Of a stretch of 64,000 nt of DNA, positions 7,754 through 16,727 are shown piece after piece; within the stretch, counting starts at the first letter, position 1, and every line of letters starts with the position of its first letter. This stretch comes from Lachnospiraceae bacterium A2. GTDB taxonomy: Bacteria; Bacillota; Clostridia; Lachnospirales; Lachnospiraceae. The stretch is from NCBI GenBank assembly GCA_000403315.2, contig KE159636.1:1768931-1832930 (forward strand), read 5' to 3'. A model generated the notes under the pieces. That model saw nothing but the letters and a program-made list of their open reading frames with translations. It was not told the origin of the DNA and searched no databases. Position numbers and translations under genes: made by a program.

Positions 7754-10474
7754 ATGGATAAGAAAATAGTTTTGATTGACGGGCACAGCATACTGAACCG
7801 GGCGTTTTTTGGCATCCCGGACTTAACCAATGGGGAAGGGCTCCACACCAATGCGGTGTATGGGTTTTTGAATATCCTGTTCCGCATCTTGGAGGAAGAA
7901 AAGCCTGATTACCTGACCGTGGCTTTCGATGTCCATGCCCCTACGTTCCGGCATAAAATGTATGAGGAGTACAAAGGGACAAGGAAGCCCATGGTGGAAG
8001 AACTGCGCCAGCAAGTCCCGGTGATAAAGGAAGTGCTGAAATCCATGGGGGTTGCCATTGTGGAGCAGGAAGGCTATGAGGCGGACGACGTCCTTGGCAC
8101 TATTGCAAGGCGCAGCGAAAAGGAAGGGCTTTTCGTGTCGCTGGTATCCGGGGACAGGGACCTGCTGCAGCTTGCCAGCGAACGGGTGAAAATCCGAATC
8201 CCAAAGACAAAGCGTACTGGGACAGAAATTGAAGACTACTATGCAAAAGACGTTAAGGAAAAATACCAGGTGACCCCAGAGGAATTTATAGACCTGAAAG
8301 CATTGATGGGGGATTCGGCAGACAATATCCCAGGGGTTCCGGGGATTGGGGAGAAAACAGCCACAGCCCTGATTGTTTCCTATGGCAGCATTGAAGAAGC
8401 CTACCGGCATGTGGACGAGATAAAGCCCCCAAGGGCGCAGAAAAACTTGCGGGAGCATTACGATATGGCCCAAATGAGCAAAACGCTGGCTACGATTGTG
8501 ACGGACGCCCCCATCACATACTGTTTGGAGCAGGCAGTTTTAGGGGATTTATTTACCCCGGAAGCTTATGGATGGATGGAAAAGCTGGAATTTAAGCAGA
8601 TGCTGGGGCGGTTCCAGAACCATGCAAAAGAGGTTTCCCCAGAGCGGCATTTTGAGGAAATTACAAGCCTTTCCAAGGCAGAAAAAATACTGGGGAAAGC
8701 CAGGGATTCCGGGCGGGTTGGGTTCCAGCTTTTTGCAGACCCTGAAATAGAAGGGCAGGAAGGGCAGATTACCATAGATAGCTTTTTACAGGTGCAGGAA
8801 GGGGCGAAAGCCAGCAGGACGGAGGAAATAATAGGGCTGGCCCTTTCTTTTGGGGAAGGGGACGCTTATTTCCTCTGGGCAGGGAAGGAGCTGCAGGGCA
8901 CATGGCTGGCAGAGCAGCTTCTGGCTCTTTTGGGGAAGGGGACGCCAGCGGCGACCTTTGGGCTGAAGGCACAGCTTCCCTGGATCCCCATAGGGAAAGA
9001 AGGGCGGAAGGGAATTGCGGATCTTTCCATCAGCGCTTATCTCCTGAACCCGCTGAAAAGCGATGAAACTTACGACGATGTGGCAAAAGGGCATTTGGGC
9101 CTTAAGGTCCCTTCCCGGGCGGATTTGATTGGGAAGCTGCCCTTTTGGCAGGCGGCAGCCCAGAAGCGGGAAGGGCTGTCCAAATATGGCTGTTCCATGG
9201 CTTTTGCAGCGTATCAGGCAGCGCCAGTGCTGGAAGAAAAGCTGAAAGGCGCCGGCATGTGGGAGCTGTATCAGGAAATAGAAATGCCCCTTGTGTATAC
9301 CCTCCATGAAATGGAACAGGAAGGGGTGCAGGTCAACGGGGAAGAACTAAGGCTTTACGGGGAAAACCTTTCAGGGAAAATCACAGAGCTGGAGCAGGAA
9401 ATCTATCAGGACGCAGGGGAGGAATTCAACATCAATTCCCCCAAGCAGCTTGGGGTGATCCTGTTTGATAAATTGAAAATGCCTTATGGGAAGAAAACAA
9501 AAACCGGGTATTCTACGGCGGCGGATGTGCTGGACAAGCTGGCGGGGGATTATCCCCTGGTATCCAAGATACTGGAATACCGCCAATTGGCAAAACTGAA
9601 ATCCACTTATGCAGACGGGCTTTCCAATTTTATTGACGCAGGGGGGCGCATCCATTCTACCTTTCACCAGACTATTACGGCTACCGGGCGGATTAGCAGC
9701 ACAGAGCCGAACCTGCAGAACATCCCAATAAGGATGGAGCTGGGGCGGCAAATCCGTAAGGTCTTTATCCCCAAGGAAGGGTGCATTTTGATTGATGCGG
9801 ACTATTCCCAGATTGAATTGCGGGTGCTGGCTCATATGTCTGGGGACGAGAGCCTGATTGAAGCCTACCAGAAAGCGCAGGACATCCACAGGATTACTGC
9901 ATCCCAGGTGTTCCATGTGCCTTTTGAGGAGGTCACAAGCCTTCAGCGGCGGAATGCGAAGGCCGTGAATTTCGGGATTGTGTATGGAATCAGCTCTTTT
10001 GGCTTAAGCCAGGACTTGAGCATTACGAAGAAAGAAGCCGCACAGTACATTGAGTCTTATTTTGAAACTTACCCGGGAGTTAAGCGGTTTTTAGACCAGC
10101 AGGTAAAGGACGCCAAGGAGCAAGGCTACGTCACCACCATGTTTGGCCGCAGAAGGCCGGTGCCGGAGCTTTCGTCCGGCAATTTTATGCAGCGTTCCTT
10201 TGGGGAGCGGGTAGCGATGAATTCCCCCATCCAGGGGACTGCGGCAGACATTATCAAGATTGCCATGGTACGGGTCAGCGAAGCCTTGCAGGAACAAGGG
10301 CTGCGTTCGAAGCTGATTTTGCAGATCCATGACGAGCTGCTGGTAGAAGCCCTGGAGGAAGAAGCCCCGCAGGTGGAAGAAATACTGAAAAGGGAAATGG
10401 AAGCGGCAGCCGACCTTTCCGTCAGGCTGGAAATTGATATGAACCGCGGGAAAAGCTGGTATGAAGCACATTAA
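7754..10474 (+). CDS. polA: DNA polymerase I
   Basis: 906 residues in three domains. The N-terminal 5'-3' exonuclease (about 1-290) shows DGHSILNRAFFG, YEADDVLGT and GDSADNIPGVPGIGEKTA. The middle domain (about 310-520) keeps the 3'-5' exonuclease fold, but I cannot find its DxE metal-binding residues, so proofreading is probably lost, as in many Firmicutes. The polymerase domain has motif A DYSQIELRVLAH (about 682), motif B RRNAKAVNFGIVYG (about 732) and motif C QIHDELLVE (about 856). It acts in Okazaki-fragment processing and excision repair. The coaE frame begins 24 bp downstream, a clustering common in Firmicutes. Confidence 0.97.
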   Translation: MDKKIVLIDGHSILNRAFFGIPDLTNGEGLHTNAVYGFLNILFRILEEEKPDYLTVAFDVHAPTFRHKMYEEYKGTRKPMVEELRQQVPVIKEVLKSMGVAIVEQEGYEADDVLGTIARRSEKEGLFVSLVSGDRDLLQLASERVKIRIPKTKRTGTEIEDYYAKDVKEKYQVTPEEFIDLKALMGDSADNIPGVPGIGEKTATALIVSYGSIEEAYRHVDEIKPPRAQKNLREHYDMAQMSKTLATIVTDAPITYCLEQAVLGDLFTPEAYGWMEKLEFKQMLGRFQNHAKEVSPERHFEEITSLSKAEKILGKARDSGRVGFQLFADPEIEGQEGQITIDSFLQVQEGAKASRTEEIIGLALSFGEGDAYFLWAGKELQGTWLAEQLLALLGKGTPAATFGLKAQLPWIPIGKEGRKGIADLSISAYLLNPLKSDETYDDVAKGHLGLKVPSRADLIGKLPFWQAAAQKREGLSKYGCSMAFAAYQAAPVLEEKLKGAGMWELYQEIEMPLVYTLHEMEQEGVQVNGEELRLYGENLSGKITELEQEIYQDAGEEFNINSPKQLGVILFDKLKMPYGKKTKTGYSTAADVLDKLAGDYPLVSKILEYRQLAKLKSTYADGLSNFIDAGGRIHSTFHQTITATGRISSTEPNLQNIPIRMELGRQIRKVFIPKEGCILIDADYSQIELRVLAHMSGDESLIEAYQKAQDIHRITASQVFHVPFEEVTSLQRRNAKAVNFGIVYGISSFGLSQDLSITKKEAAQYIESYFETYPGVKRFLDQQVKDAKEQGYVTTMFGRRRPVPELSSGNFMQRSFGERVAMNSPIQGTAADIIKIAMVRVSEALQEQGLRSKLILQIHDELLVEALEEEAPQVEEILKREMEAAADLSVRLEIDMNRGKSWYEAH

Positions 10475-10498
10475 ATTAAAATAAAGGAGTTATGTCAA

Positions 10499-13400
10499 AT
10501 GCAGGTAATTGGGATTACTGGCGGAGTGGGAGCAGGAAAATCCGCCATCTTGGAATATTTGGAGCAAAATTACAGGGTGAAAAACCTGATCGCGGACAAA
10601 ATTGCCCGGATGCTGATGGAGCCCGGGAGCGAGTGCTACCGGAAACTGCTGAAATTTTTGCCGGTGGAGGTGTATAATGAGGACGAATCCATTAACCGTT
10701 CCGCCTTGTCGGCAGCGCTGTTTAGTTCCGATGACTTGCGGGCACGGGTCAATGAAGTCATGCACCCGGCAGTCAAGGAATATATTTTAGGGCAGATTAC
10801 AGAGCAGGAGCGCATGGGAATCCTGGACTATGTGATTATTGAAGCTGCCTTGCTGATTGAGGAAAATTACGGGGAAATCTGCGACGAACTGTGGTATGTC
10901 CGCACCTCGGAGGAAATCAGGAAAAAACGCCTGATGCGCTCCCGGGGCTATTCCGAGGAACAGGTGGAAAGCATGTTCCGGAGCCAGCTTTCTGACAGCG
11001 AATACCGGAAACACTGCCAAGTGGTGATTGAAAATAATGGCACAAGGGAAGAAACGTTTTATCAGGTTGCCCAGGCAATCAAGGAGAAAGGGGAACTGAA
11101 TAAAATGGAGCAGCAGCTGGAAGGGGTACCGCTGGTATTCGGCCTTGACATCGGCACAAGGAACGTGGTAGGCACGGTGGGATACAAGGACGAGGATGAC
11201 TTTTATGTGATTGCCCAGTATATGCGGGAGCATGAAACACGTTCCATGCTGGACGGGCAGATTCACGATATTGGCCGGGTTGGGCGGACCATTGATAAGG
11301 TCAAGCTGGCATTGGAAAGCCAAATCCACATGCCTTTGACGGAAGTCTGCATTGCGGCTGCAGGCCGTGTGCTGAAAACCGTTACCACAACGGTGGAATA
11401 TGGGTTCCAGGAGGAAGTAGTGGTAACGGGAGAGGACGTGCATACCTTGGATTTGCTGGGGATTGAAAAAGCGCAGCAGATTTTAAATGAAAATAATGAC
11501 ACTAATTTCAAATTTTACTGTGTAGGGTATTCCGTTGTAAAATATTACCTGAACGGGGATATTTTTTCCAACCTGGAAGGGCACAAGGCAGAAGTAGTCA
11601 GCGCAGACATTATTGTTACCTTCCTGCCGGAAGACGTTGTGGACGGGCTTTATACCGCGGTAGGGCGCGCAGGCTTAAAAGTGGCAAGCCTGACGCTGGA
11701 GCCTATTGCCGCTATCAATGTGGCAATCCCGGAAACCTTCCGTATGCTGAATATTGCATTGGTGGACGTAGGGGCAGGCACCAGCGATATTTCCGTGACG
11801 CGGGACGGCAGCATTATTGCTTACGGCATGATTCCATGCGCAGGGGATGAGATTACGGAGCTTTTAGTTCAGCATTATCTGGTTGATTTTAAGACTGCGG
11901 AGCATATCAAGCTGAGTTCTTCTACGGAAAAAGAAATTGAATACCAGGACATTATGATGATAAAGCACACCATTACCGCCGAGGAAGTGTGGGATTTAAT
12001 TGAGCCTTTGGTCTTTAGCCTGACGGAGGACATTGCAGCAAAGATTAAGGAATTAAACGGCGGGGAAACGGTAAACGCTACCTTTATCGTTGGCGGCGGC
12101 GGGAAAGTCCATGGGTTTGTGGAACATTTGGCTTCGGAACTGGAGCTTCCTTTGGAGCGTGTAGCGCTGCGCGGGGAGGAAGTCCTGCAGGAAATCCATT
12201 TTGAGCAGGAAGAAATCAGGAAAGACCCGCTCCTTGTTACCCCAATCGGCATCTGCATCAGCTATTACGACCAGAAAAATAATTTCCTGTTTGTACGGTT
12301 TAATGGGGAGCGGATTAAGCTTTACGACAATAACAAGCTAACAATTGTGGATGCAGCCCTGCGGGCAGGGTTCCCCAATGAGCAGCTGTTCCCAAGGCGG
12401 GGGAAGGAAATTAATTTCTATGTCAATGGCAAAAAGCGGATTGTCCGGGGCGAGCCGGGGGAATCTGCCGTTGTCCGGGTCAATGGCAGGGTAACAAGCA
12501 TTAACGCAACCTTAGAAGCAAACAGTGATATCGTTATCGAGCCTTCCACAGTTGGGGCGGCTGCTGCATGCCGTCTGGAGGAATTGGAAGAATACGGCAG
12601 GGTTGTGATTACCTTTGAGGTAAATGGACGGATGATTACCTGCCCGAAATTTGCAGAAGTAAACGGCAGCCTGGAGCCGCCTTATTATGAAATTCAGGAA
12701 AATGACTGGGTAGAAATGCGCAGCTTTTACACGGTTGCCCAGATTATGGAATTTATGGATGTGGAAATTGATCTGGACAGCGAAATCCTTGTGAATAACA
12801 AGCCGGCGGATTTGGATACGCAGGTCTATGAGAATTTCTCACTGGAATGGGAAGTAATTACCTACCGGACCCCATTAGAGGAAATTGAAGGGGTTTACCG
12901 GCAGCCGCAGGAAGAACTGCCGGCAGAAGAAAGCCCGGAAGCTGCCACAGGCCTGGTGGCTGCGGACAGCCCGGACACAGGCAGGCAGGAAAATGAAGGG
13001 GCAGGGCAGCCAGAAGAAGCAGCAAAGGTTTCTGGAACAAGAAAGGCAGCAGGAACCGAAAGAGCTGCATCAGCAAGGGTTACGCAAGCAGGGGATGCAG
13101 CCACAGAAGAAACGGCAAAAACGGCTGAAACAGGGAAGGCAGACGGTAAAACAGGGTATTCAGGCTTAGAAAGAGTGGCAAGAAGAAGCCAAAGCACAGA
13201 TGCAGCGCCCTCACCCGCAGGGGACCATGAAAGTTCCCATGCAGCAGGAATTGCAGGGCAGGAAACAGGGGATGTGCCGGCGCCTGCAGAGGCCTTAAAT
13301 ACAGCAGTGCCGGAAGCAGAAGAATCCCAGCCAGAAGGGCAAGAGGCAGCATCCAGCCAGCCAGAAGGGACACCGGAGCCGGTAATAAAAGAATCCCAGC

Positions 13401-13903
13401 AAAAAGGGGTAAGGCGGCAGGAGAAAGAAACAGAGCCCCAAAGGGAGCGGAGTGGGGAGTCCAAGCCAGCAGACGGTGCACAGGAACCCCAACAGGCAGA
13501 ACCGGCAGGGGCGAAGGAAGGAACCACCGCGGCATCCAAAAGAAAACTGAAGCTGTCCCAGACAGAAGAAAAACAGGACATTACCCAAGAAGAATTAGAG
13601 GAAAAATTCCTCCAGTCCCAGCAGACAACGGAAAGCGATATCCGGCCAACCATACGTAAAAAAGTGGAAGAAAAGCCGAAGGCAAAACCGGAAACCCCAT
13701 CCCTCCAAGTTATTGTCAACAATGCGGCAGTTACCTTGCGGGGAAAAGCATCCTATGTGTTTGTAGATGTGTTTGACGCGATTTCCTTTGATTTAAATGC
13801 GGGGAAAGGCAGGGCGATTGTGACGAAGCTGAATGGGGAAATCCCTTCCTACACCGCGCCATTAAAATATGGGGATGTGGTTGAGATTTACTGGGAGGAT
13901 TAA
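10499..13903 (+). CDS. coaE: Fused frame: dephospho-CoA kinase + FtsA/PilM-like actin-fold protein
   Basis: A single uninterrupted 1134-codon frame. Residues 1-202 are a full-length CoaE, which phosphorylates dephospho-CoA in the last step of CoA synthesis: P-loop GGVGAGKS at 8-15 and the AALLIEE and RLMRSRGYS segments. From M203 (ATG at 11105) a complete FtsA-like protein starts, with VFGLDIGTRNVVG (phosphate 1) and VDVGAGTSDIS near 422 (phosphate 2). A Glu/Gln/Ala/Pro-rich linker covers about 800-1060, and a C-terminal beta-grasp-like domain begins near 1068. GGAG and GGGGA motifs precede the internal ATG, so the second protein could be made separately. One fewer G in the GGGG run at about 11091 would end CoaE at a TGA just before that ATG. 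The fusion may therefore be genuine or a one-base sequence difference. Confidence 0.85.
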   Translation: MQVIGITGGVGAGKSAILEYLEQNYRVKNLIADKIARMLMEPGSECYRKLLKFLPVEVYNEDESINRSALSAALFSSDDLRARVNEVMHPAVKEYILGQITEQERMGILDYVIIEAALLIEENYGEICDELWYVRTSEEIRKKRLMRSRGYSEEQVESMFRSQLSDSEYRKHCQVVIENNGTREETFYQVAQAIKEKGELNKMEQQLEGVPLVFGLDIGTRNVVGTVGYKDEDDFYVIAQYMREHETRSMLDGQIHDIGRVGRTIDKVKLALESQIHMPLTEVCIAAAGRVLKTVTTTVEYGFQEEVVVTGEDVHTLDLLGIEKAQQILNENNDTNFKFYCVGYSVVKYYLNGDIFSNLEGHKAEVVSADIIVTFLPEDVVDGLYTAVGRAGLKVASLTLEPIAAINVAIPETFRMLNIALVDVGAGTSDISVTRDGSIIAYGMIPCAGDEITELLVQHYLVDFKTAEHIKLSSSTEKEIEYQDIMMIKHTITAEEVWDLIEPLVFSLTEDIAAKIKELNGGETVNATFIVGGGGKVHGFVEHLASELELPLERVALRGEEVLQEIHFEQEEIRKDPLLVTPIGICISYYDQKNNFLFVRFNGERIKLYDNNKLTIVDAALRAGFPNEQLFPRRGKEINFYVNGKKRIVRGEPGESAVVRVNGRVTSINATLEANSDIVIEPSTVGAAAACRLEELEEYGRVVITFEVNGRMITCPKFAEVNGSLEPPYYEIQENDWVEMRSFYTVAQIMEFMDVEIDLDSEILVNNKPADLDTQVYENFSLEWEVITYRTPLEEIEGVYRQPQEELPAEESPEAATGLVAADSPDTGRQENEGAGQPEEAAKVSGTRKAAGTERAASARVTQAGDAATEETAKTAETGKADGKTGYSGLERVARRSQSTDAAPSPAGDHESSHAAGIAGQETGDVPAPAEALNTAVPEAEESQPEGQEAASSQPEGTPEPVIKESQQKGVRRQEKETEPQRERSGESKPADGAQEPQQAEPAGAKEGTTAASKRKLKLSQTEEKQDITQEELEEKFLQSQQTTESDIRPTIRKKVEEKPKAKPETPSLQVIVNNAAVTLRGKASYVFVDVFDAISFDLNAGKGRAIVTKLNGEIPSYTAPLKYGDVVEIYWED

Positions 13904-13905
13904 GG

Positions 13906-14703
13906 ATGAAACTGTGCAGCATTGCAAGCGGCAGCAGCGGGAACTGCATTTTTGCCGGGACGGAATCCACAAGCATCCTGATTGACACAGGCTTAAGCGG
14001 CAAGCGGATTGAGGCAGGGCTAAACGAGATTGGGCATACCGCCCGGGAGGCGGACGGAATCCTTATTACCCATGAACACTCCGACCATATTAGCGGCCTT
14101 GGGGTGATGGCAAGGCGGTATGGGATTCCCATTTATGCCACGGCCGGGACAAAGAAAGCAATCTTAAAATACAAAAGCATTGGGGAAATCCCGGAAGGGC
14201 TGTTCCGGGATATTGAGGAAGGCCGGGAATTTACCATTGGGGACATTACAGTAAGCCCGGTTCCCATTTCCCATGATGCTGCAATGCCCACAGCTTTCGT
14301 GCTCCGCCAAGGGGAAAAATCCATGGCGGTCATGACGGACCTGGGGAAATTTGACGAGGGAATTATAGAAAAACTCCAGCATTTGGACGTGCTGCTGCTG
14401 GAGGCGAACCATGACGTACATATGCTGGAGGCAGGGTCATACCCCTATTACCTGAAACGGCGCATTTTAGGGGAAAAAGGGCATTTGTCCAATGAACTGT
14501 CCGGCCAGCTTTTGAGCCAGGTGCTCCACGATAATTTCAAAGGGGTTATCCTGGGGCATCTGAGCCAGGAAAATAATTACGAACGCCTTGCCTATGAAAC
14601 GGTACGCTTAGAAGTCGACATGGCCCCAAACCCTTACCGGGCAGAGGATTTTCCCATGTATGTGGCAAAACGCGACATGGTTTCAGAGGTAATAGAATTT
14701 TAA
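13906..14703 (+). CDS. MBL-fold metallo-hydrolase, YycJ/WalJ family
   Basis: 265 residues beginning SIASGSSGNC, the hallmark start of the YycJ/WalJ group. The zinc motif THEHSDH lies near 46-52, with later ligands HD (SHDA), TD (MTDLGK) and a C-terminal GHLS(Q) segment. WalJ-type proteins are 5'-3' exonucleases implicated in coordinating replication and division; that role is family knowledge, not shown here. It begins 2 bp after the preceding stop, so it is cotranscribed with the FtsA-like protein. Confidence 0.88.
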   Translation: MKLCSIASGSSGNCIFAGTESTSILIDTGLSGKRIEAGLNEIGHTAREADGILITHEHSDHISGLGVMARRYGIPIYATAGTKKAILKYKSIGEIPEGLFRDIEEGREFTIGDITVSPVPISHDAAMPTAFVLRQGEKSMAVMTDLGKFDEGIIEKLQHLDVLLLEANHDVHMLEAGSYPYYLKRRILGEKGHLSNELSGQLLSQVLHDNFKGVILGHLSQENNYERLAYETVRLEVDMAPNPYRAEDFPMYVAKRDMVSEVIEF

Positions 14704-14721
14704 GGAAGTTCCGTATGTAAT

Positions 14722-14822
14722 ATAGTTTTAACAGAAGGAAAAGCACTTTGGCAGCTAAGGATACAGAACAATGCCAGCATGTTTCTGTAAACATAGTTTT
14801 AGCAGAAGGAAAAGCAGTTTGG
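14722..14822 (+). repeat. Pair of 30-bp direct repeats
   Basis: Copies at 14722-14751 and 14793-14822 differ at two positions; each reads ATAGTTTTA[AG]CAGAAGGAA and continues AAGCA[CG]TTTGG. The start-to-start spacing is 71 bp. They fill most of the gap between the MBL gene and the ACT gene. No role evident. Confidence 0.8.
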
Positions 14823-14859
14823 AAGCCATAAGAATTGGCAAAACGGAGGACAGGGATAG

Positions 14860-15144
14860 ATGGAAAAAAAGGCAGACAGGACCATTATTACGGTAGTGGG
14901 AAAAGATACCGTTGGGATTATAGCTGGGGTGTGCACTTACCTTGCAGACAATGGCATTAATGTGCTGGATATCAGCCAGACCATTGTGCAGGGCTTTTTC
15001 AACATGATGATGATTGTGGACATGAAGGGCGCTGCAAAACCATTTGGGCAGTGTGCAAAAGAGCTGGAAGAAGTAGGGAAAAAAATTGGCGTTGCAATTA
15101 AATGCCAGAAAGAAGAAATTTTCAATAAAATGCACAGAATTTAA
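14860..15144 (+). CDS. ACT domain protein, UPF0237 family
   Basis: 94 residues forming one ACT domain: [22 protein letters not shown], then [11 protein letters not shown] and a second alpha-beta half. Stand-alone ACT proteins bind small ligands, often amino acids, as dimers. It is followed 11 bp later by the UPF0210/PFL gene; this pair is a conserved neighbourhood in Firmicutes and suggests a shared, still unclear function. An AGGACAGGGAT segment precedes the ATG. Confidence 0.88.
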   Translation: MEKKADRTIITVVGKDTVGIIAGVCTYLADNGINVLDISQTIVQGFFNMMMIVDMKGAAKPFGQCAKELEEVGKKIGVAIKCQKEEIFNKMHRI

Positions 15145-15155
15145 GGAGCGGCGCG

Positions 15156-16520
15156 ATGATAAATATCTGGGAAGTAAATGAAACCAACAAAATGATTGAG
15201 CACGAAAATCTGGATGTTCGGACGATAACCCTTGGAATCAGCCTGCTGGACTGCATTGACTCCGACCTGGAAGCCCTAAACAGGAAAATTTATGGAAAAA
15301 TCACTGAGGCAGCCGCTAAGCTGGTGGAAACAGGGGCAGAAATTGAGCGAAATTACTGTATCCCCATTGTCAATAAGCGGATTTCCGTCACCCCTATTGC
15401 GCTGGTAGGGCAAGCGGCATGCAAAGGGCCGGAAGATTTCGTGGCAGTTGCCAAAACCTTGGACCGGGCAGCAAAAGACGTAGGCGTTAATTTTATCGGC
15501 GGCTACTCTGCGCTGGTATCTAAAGGGATGACAAAGGGGGATGAGGATTTAATCCGTTCCATCCCAAAAGCCCTTGCTGAAACAGAGCGTGTATGCAGTT
15601 CTGTCAACGTAGGATCTACCAAAACAGGGATCAATATGGATGCGGTAAAGCTGATGGGTGAAATCATTTTGCAGACGGCAGAATTTACCAAAGAAAATGA
15701 TTCCCTCGGCTGCGCTAAGCTGGTGGTATTCTGCAATGCGCCGGACGACAACCCCTTTATGGCAGGGGCCTTCCATGGGGTGACAGAAGCAGACGCCATT
15801 ATCAACGTAGGGGTTTCCGGGCCGGGGGTTGTGAAAAAAGCTTTGGAGCAGGTACGGGGTGAGAACTTTGAAGTACTCTGCGAAACAATTAAAAAGACAG
15901 CCTTTAAAATTACCCGTGTAGGGCAGCTTGTGGCACAGGAAGCCAGCAGGCGGATGGGGATTCCCTTTGGCATTATTGACCTGTCCCTTGCCCCCACCCC
16001 GGCGGTGGGCGATTCCGTGGCCGAGATTTTAGAGGAAATCGGCTTGGAGTATGCGGGAGCCCCAGGCACTACGGCAGCCCTTGCGCTGCTCAATGACCAG
16101 GTGAAGAAAGGTGGCATTATGGCGTCCTCTTATGTAGGCGGCTTAAGCGGAGCCTTTATCCCAGTCAGCGAGGACCAGGGTATGATAGATGCAGTAGAGG
16201 AAGGGGCATTGACCTTAGAAAAGCTGGAAGCCATGACCTGCGTCTGTTCCGTAGGACTTGACATGATAGCTATTCCAGGGGATGTGGCGCCTTCAACAGT
16301 TTCCGGCATTATTGCAGATGAAATGGCCATTGGCATGATCAACCAGAAAACCACTGCTGTCCGCCTGATTCCCGTCATTGGAAAAGGCGTAGGGGAAACC
16401 GTTGAATTTGGGGGCCTTTTAGGCCATGCACCGGTTATGCCTGTGAACCCGTATGGGTGCGGCCCATTTATCAGCCGGGGCGGCCGGATCCCAGCCCCTG
16501 TACATAGTTTTAAGAATTAA
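15156..16520 (+). CDS. UPF0210/PFL family protein (DUF711)
   Basis: 454 residues, exactly the UPF0210 length. Recognisable segments: [14 protein letters not shown] near residue 20, [22 protein letters not shown], the glycine-rich [11 protein letters not shown] and the C-terminal [13 protein letters not shown]. The start is preceded by AAGGAGCGG. A glycyl-radical fold has been discussed for the family, but I see no canonical RVxGY loop. It is cotranscribed with the ACT protein, a known association. Biochemical role unknown. Confidence 0.9.
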   Translation: MINIWEVNETNKMIEHENLDVRTITLGISLLDCIDSDLEALNRKIYGKITEAAAKLVETGAEIERNYCIPIVNKRISVTPIALVGQAACKGPEDFVAVAKTLDRAAKDVGVNFIGGYSALVSKGMTKGDEDLIRSIPKALAETERVCSSVNVGSTKTGINMDAVKLMGEIILQTAEFTKENDSLGCAKLVVFCNAPDDNPFMAGAFHGVTEADAIINVGVSGPGVVKKALEQVRGENFEVLCETIKKTAFKITRVGQLVAQEASRRMGIPFGIIDLSLAPTPAVGDSVAEILEEIGLEYAGAPGTTAALALLNDQVKKGGIMASSYVGGLSGAFIPVSEDQGMIDAVEEGALTLEKLEAMTCVCSVGLDMIAIPGDVAPSTVSGIIADEMAIGMINQKTTAVRLIPVIGKGVGETVEFGGLLGHAPVMPVNPYGCGPFISRGGRIPAPVHSFKN

Positions 16521-16542
16521 ATTTGTGTATTAGGAGGAAATA

Positions 16543-16667
16543 TGGTATAATTTTGCCATACCATAGTGCGGAGCATATGGTATAATATCTTTTGATATTA
16601 TACTGCCCGGAGCGAAGCGGAGTGGCATAAACAACCATAGCTTATCACGAAGTGATTATGGTATAAT
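16543..16667 (+). promoter_or_regulatory. Palindromic region with three extended -10 promoter motifs
   Basis: TGGTATAAT occurs at 16543-16551, 16578-16586 and 16659-16667, each a perfect extended -10. A perfect hairpin GTATAATATC-TTTT-GATATTATAC spans 16580-16603, and an imperfect one centred near 16650 carries ACCATA/TATGGT arms. The last -10 is best placed to transcribe the gene starting at 16728; the hairpins could end the upstream transcript. Confidence 0.5.
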
Positions 16668-16727
16668 GAAACGGTTGCTGTATGCATTTATCATTATTGC
16701 AGAAATAAATCACCGGAGGTGGAACCT

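Noticed and set aside
12895..13722. Minus-strand ORF of 275 codons opposite the FtsA-like linker
   Set aside because: Low-complexity Ser/Ala/Cys-rich translation mirrors the Glu/Gln/Ala-rich linker on the other strand; no SD or domain.
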